A DNA stretch of 64,000 nt from Eunapius fragilis (lineage: Eukaryota > Porifera > Demospongiae > Spongillida > Spongillidae), in the NCBI GenBank assembly GCA_963681505.1, contig OY811978.1, positions 3,728,917-3,792,916 of the forward strand, read 5' to 3'. Positions 58,655-64,000 of this stretch are shown in pieces. A model generated the notes under the pieces. The model had not been told where the DNA came from, did no database searches, and saw only the letters and a list, made by a program, of their open reading frames with translations. Position numbers and translations under genes: made by a program. Positions within the stretch are counted from its first letter, which is position 1; every line of letters starts with the position of its first letter.

Positions 58655-61247
58655 CACTATCTTCAACTCTGAGAGCAGTTATTGAGACCAACACTGAACA
58701 AGCTTGGCTGAAGCTCTTTATGCTACCAAAAAATGTCCTCCCTTCAGTGAAGCGGAGTGGTAGTCACTCCCAGCCCCACCCAGTGGAAACTTTGTGTAGA
58801 AGGTGGTTGGATAATGATTTGGAGTCACTGTGGAGCATGGCAAAAAGCAGAGAAGTAAAATCTAGGGTGAGAATAAAAACCTTTTCCTCCAAAAGTCTCA
58901 TTGACCATGCAGTCTCTAAGGCTAGATCAGGCATGATGGGGAAAGCCTGCCGAGTTCTACTATCAGGGGGTATTGCACCTAACAACGAGTCAACTTGGCA
59001 GCAATTAAAGGCTAAACATCCCAATGGCCCCATCCCTGTGGCTCCAGATATTCTGTCGGATCCAATCTTTCTCAAGGCTGACTTTGACATCTTATCTGTT
59101 TTGAGATCATTTCCAAAAGGCACCGCAGCAGGCCCTTCTGAACTACGGGTGCAACATTTGCTTCATGTGACTGCCATTGCGCTTCACACACCTATCTGCA
59201 CTTCCTTGAGAAGCTTGGTTAACATACTTGCAGATGGCAGGGCCCCTCCTTCCATATCCAAATTTTTAGCTGGTGGGAGAATGATTGCCTTAAATAAGAC
59301 CACAGAGGCATCTAAGCCAGATATAAGGCCAATAGTAGTGGGTGAAACTCTGAGAAGACTGACGGCTAAGTGCTTATGTCTAACAATCAGGGAGAAAGCA
59401 CGTGATCTCTTCCAACCCCTACTGGTGGGAGTAGCATGCCGCTCAGGCTCTGAACGTATCATCCATGGAGTTAGGAACAGTATCGATGACCATTGGGATG
59501 ATGATGACTTTGTGGTTTTTAAAGTGGACATGCGGAATGCCTTCAACATGGTATCAAGACAGGCTGTCCTGGATGAATGTGCTACCTTTTTCCCTGAAAT
59601 CCTACCCTGGGTTGTCTGGTGTTACAGGGGCTCACCCTCTCCTCTGGCTTCCTCGAGGTCAACAATGCTCTGAATTGGGTGTGCAGCAGGGAGACCCCTT
59701 GGGACCTTTGTTGTTCTCCCTTGTTCTGCAGAAACTGGCAGCTAGTATTGACACTGATGATGAGTGCAATAACCTCCTGTTTCATTCTTGGTACCTGGAT
59801 GATGGAGTCCTAGCAGGTAATCGATAGCAGTAGCGAGAGCCTTCTTTCTCATCCACGAATTGGGCCCAGCTCTTGGTCTTCACATTAACCTGGGTAAGTG
59901 TGAATTGTTTGCCCGCAGAGGCAACACTTTGTTTCCTTCTGCAATATCGTGCTCCACCCTGCCTAACTTAGTTATTTTGGGAGTCCCAGTGGGTGACTAC
60001 ATACACTGCTCCAGGGCAATTGCAGAGCGGTGCGCACAGGCCAAACCTCTACTCCAGTGCCTACAAGAGATGGCAGGAACTGACTTGCAAGTGGCTGTCA
60101 CACTTCTTCGGGTAGCAGGAAGTTATTGCCGGATGGTTCATTTGGCTTGTGCCACCCCACCCAATTTGGCCTCAGATGCTCTTGAACAGTTTGACAAGGC
60201 AGTGAGAGAGTGCTTTTCAACTAGTCTTGCAGTTGATGTTTCTGATAGGGCGTGGCATCAGGCACAACTTGGTCTAAGGCATGGAGGCCTTGGTCTTCGC
60301 TCTCTCTCACATCATTCTCCTGCTGCTTTCATTGCTTCCTTGATTTCTTCTGGCCATGGACGCTTGGACAACACTTGTCTTCAGCAGGCAGTCACTTTGT
60401 ACAATGCCAAAGTCTCTCCAACAGATGCAATAACTGCTGAATCAGCATTAGCTTCTCCACCAACACAAAAGGCCCTGTCCTCCAAAATTGACACAAATCT
60501 CTTCCACGGTTTGTTAGAAAGTGCTTCTCCTGCCAACAAGGCTCGCCTCTTATCTGAATCAGCCTCCCATGCTGCTGCCTGGTTATCAGTGGTTCCTTCT
60601 ATTGAACTTGGTTTACACTTGGAACCCAATGAGTACCAGGTGGCTGTCCGGTGGTGGCTGGGTTTGGACACATCGGGGTCTGCAATGTGCCCTTTCTGCC
60701 CAGGAGTTGGTCTGGACCCCTTTGGGTCATCATTGTGTCACTTGCCGACATGGTGGAGATGTAGTGTGGCGACACAACCTCCTGCGTGAGGCCATAGCTA
60801 GTTTGTGCCACACTGCCCATCACAGTATAACAGTGGAGAAAGGTGGTGGAGGTCATGACCATACTCGTCCAGCTGATGCTGGGTGGGATAGAGGCAAACA
60901 TGCAGCTTTGGACATCACAGTGGCTTCAAAACTTTGCCCTGCCATCCTACCTGAAGCCAGTTATCACTCTGGAGCTGCAGCTAACGGTGCTGAGCTAAGA
61001 AAGCTTAATGCTAACAGCACCAAATGCACTGATCTGGGCTGGGCGTGTATCCCCATGGCTGTTGAAACATTTGGTCATTAGAGGTAGGGAGGCTCAGGGT
61101 GCATTGTCCAGGTTGGCATCCCACCTGTCAATTAGCCTCTCCCAGCCCAGAGCTGCGGTGGTTGCCGACATTTATGGATGTCTCAACATCATCTTAGTGA
61201 GGTCGGTGTCCAGAGCCATCCTCTCCAGACTACCACCATCAGGCTGA
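58655..61247 (+). pseudogene. Non-LTR retrotransposon, copy 2, 5' truncated, nearly intact core
   Basis: Same order as copy 1 and clearly related but diverged. It has LKLFMLPKNVLP, IAPNNESTWQQLKAKHP, FPKGTAAGPSELRVQHLL, motif A FKVDMRNAFN (59519), motif B GVQQGDPLGPLLFSLVL, intact motif C YLDDG (59792), GHHCVTCRHGGDVVWRHN and an endonuclease segment RPADAGWDRGKHAALDITV. Three or four frame changes (about 59620, 59822, 60715, 61075) interrupt it. It ends with TGA at 61247, followed by (ATAA)n near 61338. It lies head-to-tail with copy 1, starting at nearly the same homologous point. An N-terminal zinc finger and UTR are absent. Confidence 0.87.
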
Positions 61248-61453
61248 ATTTATGTAACTAATAGTAACTTTATTTAGGTAATTAACACGTTTATTGCTCG
61301 TATTTGGTTCATATGTCATGTATATTTGACAATTTTAATAAAAATAATAATAATAATTGCCATTGCATTACACATGTGTAACGCGTTTGGGGGAAGGGAA
61401 AATGCGAAGTGATAATAGTCAGCTAGTTTGAAGACATGAACACAACTGCTAGA

Positions 61454-61941
61454 TTAAGGATTTAGTTTGGTGTTGACATCTGACTTCGACCATATGTGAA
61501 ACTTCCTAACATGTATCTTGATGCCTTTGATGGAGTTAGATAAAAATGGACAACCTGGTATTGGACATGATGTATAAAGTGCAATGCTGATAGGTGGAAT
61601 ATTTTCGTCGTTCATAGTACATGTAATCTGTTTGTGGATACGGCCTGTATGAGTTTTGATACCCTTTTCTGATTCTGATGTAAATGCACATCCCTGATTG
61701 GACAAGAGAAACATTTTTGAACAGAAAGGAATGAACAGGCGAACAGTCTGTTTGAGCCATGTTTCTGTGTGAAGTGACTACGCACTTGTGAAGAACTTAT
61801 TGCATATTATATTACCTTGCTTTTTGATGGAGAGGACAGACCCTTCTGACATGCTTGACGTATCTTGTATTTGTTATTTAGAGACTCATCAATAGCTTTG
61901 GCACCCTCATTGAGCACTTCTTGCCATCTAGTTCTCGACAT
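61454..61941 (-). pseudogene. C2H2 zinc-finger gene fragment, possibly a retrotransposon N terminus
   Basis: On the minus strand, an exon from ATG at 61941 (MSRTRWQEVLNEGAKAIDES) ends SPSKSK|GTAATA at 61816. A later frame (61714-61454) reads GCAFTSESEKGIKTHTGRIH, then CPIPGCPFLSNSIKGIKIHV with RKFH. Both are C-x4-C, H-x3/4-H fingers. In the first, the leading Cys falls out of frame, as though one base was lost near 61700. Paired fingers of this style occur at the N termini of endonuclease-bearing non-LTR elements, but here they lie opposite in strand to the two RT copies. An ordinary small zinc-finger gene is the alternative. Confidence 0.5.
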
Positions 61942-62002
61942 TGCTACATACATACATACATACATGCATACATACACGCACATACACGCAGACACACACA
62001 CA

Positions 62003-62215
62003 CATACATCTTCTTAAACACAGTACATATGTATAATGATCCACAAGTGTTAGGCATAAATATGTTGCATGACTCAGATAAGATTATAATACCTTGGTGG
62101 AAGGTATCCAGATCAGATCAGGTTAATAAGGGAGTGTAGGTCGTGGTGGTGTCTATCTGGAGCTTGTTTGTAATAGAGAGGTAACAAGGAAAGAAGTATG
62201 CCTGGTCATAGTGCA
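62003..62215. repeat. Interspersed repeat, copy matched at 43.1 kb
   Basis: Begins after CATA/CACA units and matches 43126-43330; ends around 'ttgtagcacacctaata'. Confidence 0.8.
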
Positions 62216-63560
62216 GAATGGTATGTAAATTTGTAGCACACCTAATACATCAAAAACTTAGCACAAAACCAGTTTTTCATAAAGGTACACAACTAGAATA
62301 AGTGAATGAATTACTTATCCTATACAGATCAAAATATTAATAAAGGAGCAAAGGCACTTTTGCTTTCATAAGAGCCAAAATGCGTAAACTTGCAAATTTC
62401 ACATCACAATAGTCTATTATGTCAAACATTTAAAGATCTGTTGTCTGCTCGTGAGAGAAACATAGAGCTGATACACAAAGCAACTATTGTACGCATTTCA
62501 TCCTAGTTCTTCCCTTTTGAAAAATCGGTTCCACCCTCCCCCCCCCCCCCCCCACAGAAGTATTCCTTATTGGATTTCATACATACAACACAATCTGGCT
62601 TTTACGGTACAATATCCCACGATGAAAAGTGGTAATCTAACCCGATGGGTTAGTGAACGGCAGCAAAAATATCAGAACCGATTTACACAGAGAGATTTAC
62701 ACGGATACATACTATAATTGTGTGGCAACAACTAGGAAATTTGCAAGGAGAACATTGTACGGTAGTGTATTGATGTGGTAAATTATTTCTGAAACTAAAC
62801 ATTTCATAGGAGCAGCCTAAAATCATAGCTCCATATGCTGATGGACACTATATATGTGACGTGCATATAACATGCATTATGCATTCAAAATACATTACAA
62901 TTGAAAGGCGACTCGAATGTGAGGTTTTAAAGAACAAGGTGCAGATCCATCCATTACATGCATTTCTTTTGTTTGAACTAGGACAGTGACAACATGCGTG
63001 CATGGCTTCATGCTGCCATTTTGTTGCTCAATGATGCATAAGACAGGAAGATGCAACAAGACTTATGTGGCACAACAAAACAACACCAGGTGCAGAAATC
63101 CAGTTCATGTTGAAAGAAAGTGAAAGAGGTTACCTTGATTGATGCTGATGAATGAGTCACCAGCAGTAGCTGATAGATGGTGGTTAAAAAAGGAGTTTGA
63201 TTTGTTTCAGTTCCTCAGATTAGTAACAGGACACACGAGTTTGTCGCATGGTAATACTGTTTCAGATGCTTATGGAGCTATGCAACATGAACGACTCCAT
63301 TTTCATTGCAGTTCTTTTGCTACTTTTGGCTAGTTAAGCTGTTTTTCTAAAAATGATTTTTAAGTGAGGACATGAAGTGAACAAAAGGGTCTATAAAGAA
63401 ATGGGATGTTGGCAGCGAAAAGGCATATATTTTCAAGTTTTAAATTATTTCATATTCTAAGAGACAATTACGCTCTCTACAACTTCTTTCCTATACACTG
63501 GAAATTACCCTGTCCATGATGGAGTTACAGTGACTGAATTTTTAATTATGCATACATTTT
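62216..63560. other. No gene accepted; poly-C at 62539-62553
   Basis: AT-rich. A 64-codon plus frame at 63139-63333 has no recognised motif. Confidence 0.4.
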
Positions 63561-63689
63561 AATTGCACATGTCAACTTTGATGCCCTTGCTGGAAAATTT
63601 TAATATAATATGTGCTAGGTTAGGTCCCTTTCCGCTGCCACGATCCCAAATATTGTATTCCATGGCGCTTGCATTAAGTCCCCTTGCAT

Positions 63690-63782
63690 TATCTGAGGAA
63701 CAGTACTACCATGACAAACTATGTATCAAATGTAAATACCGTCTAAGGTACTACTTGCTTCGCTTCATGCCCAAAGTGATGT

Positions 63783-63873
<91 letters not shown>

Positions 63874-63983
63874 TGATCCCTCAGGTAATAGAAGAGGAGG
63901 AGGATGGAGAAGGAGGGAGGACTGTGCATGGCAGATTTAAATCCTCATACAATATTATTCAAAGCAGGCAAGTTAGTGAATAA
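63690..63983 (+). CDS. Possible last two exons of an unrecognised gene
   Basis: A plus frame containing EEQYYHDKLCIKCKYRLRYY and LLRFMPK meets a donor AAA|GTGATG at 63776. After the (TG)n tract, an acceptor 'gatccctcag' at 63884 opens VIEEEEDGEGGRTVHGRF and then a stop at 63981. The two join in phase 0. The family is not recognised. Support is limited to splice signals and composition. Confidence 0.35.
63780..63872. repeat. (TG)n microsatellite
   Basis: About 45 TG units, filling the putative intron of the last feature. Confidence 0.96.
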
Positions 63984-64000
63984 ATCATTTTAATCCCCCT

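Overview
The window looks like nuclear DNA from an early-branching marine animal, most plausibly a sponge. It has spliced GT-AG (and one probable GC-AG) genes, a nuclear receptor (a metazoan-only family) and cnidarian/sponge-style transposons. It also has extreme microsatellite and minisatellite load, AT-rich introns, and G/C homopolymer tracts. The sponge assignment is inference; no marker gene settles it.

Layout. About 1.4-15.2 kb (+): a LIV-1-type ZIP zinc transporter whose introns hold a foldback MITE, a Ty3/Gypsy relic, four tandem arrays (one of about 4.8 kb) and a Helitron-like insertion. 16.5-17.4 kb (+): a GC-rich small gene of unknown function with a non-coding first exon. 17.8-31.0 kb (-): an omega-amidase NIT2 gene in eight recognisable exons with all three catalytic residues. 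Its largest intron contains a 5.3 kb terminal-inverted-repeat transposon with a giant, now broken, transposase-like ORF. 31.7-33.3 kb (+): a decayed sequence resembling the RAG1 N-terminal zinc region plus RING. 34.2-37.7 kb (+): a larger copy of a Helitron-like element, inserted in a pogo-type MITE whose empty relative lies at 45.9 kb. 38-48 kb: repeat-rich sequence with foldbacks, duplicated blocks and a stray duplicate of a NIT2 exon. 48.4-49.8 kb (-): a complete three-exon nuclear receptor. 50.6-51.1 kb: a decayed Tigger/pogo fragment. 52.6-54.7 kb (-): the last two exons of an unrecognised gene, separated by a 26-bp minisatellite and a third Helitron-like copy. 55.9-61.3 kb (+): two head-to-tail, 5'-truncated non-LTR retrotransposons with restriction-like endonuclease domains. 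61.4-61.9 kb (-): a zinc-finger gene or relic. 63.6-64.0 kb (+): a possible gene end.

The ordinary genes (zinc import, omega-amidase, nuclear receptor) show no operon-like relationship. NIT2 and the small GC-rich gene are convergent. The most notable content is the mobile DNA: the Helitron-like family with a filled/empty site pair, the 5.3 kb TTAA-flanked element, and the RAG1-N-like relic. Exon boundaries come from splice signals, phase matching and family conservation judged by eye; no alignments were run.
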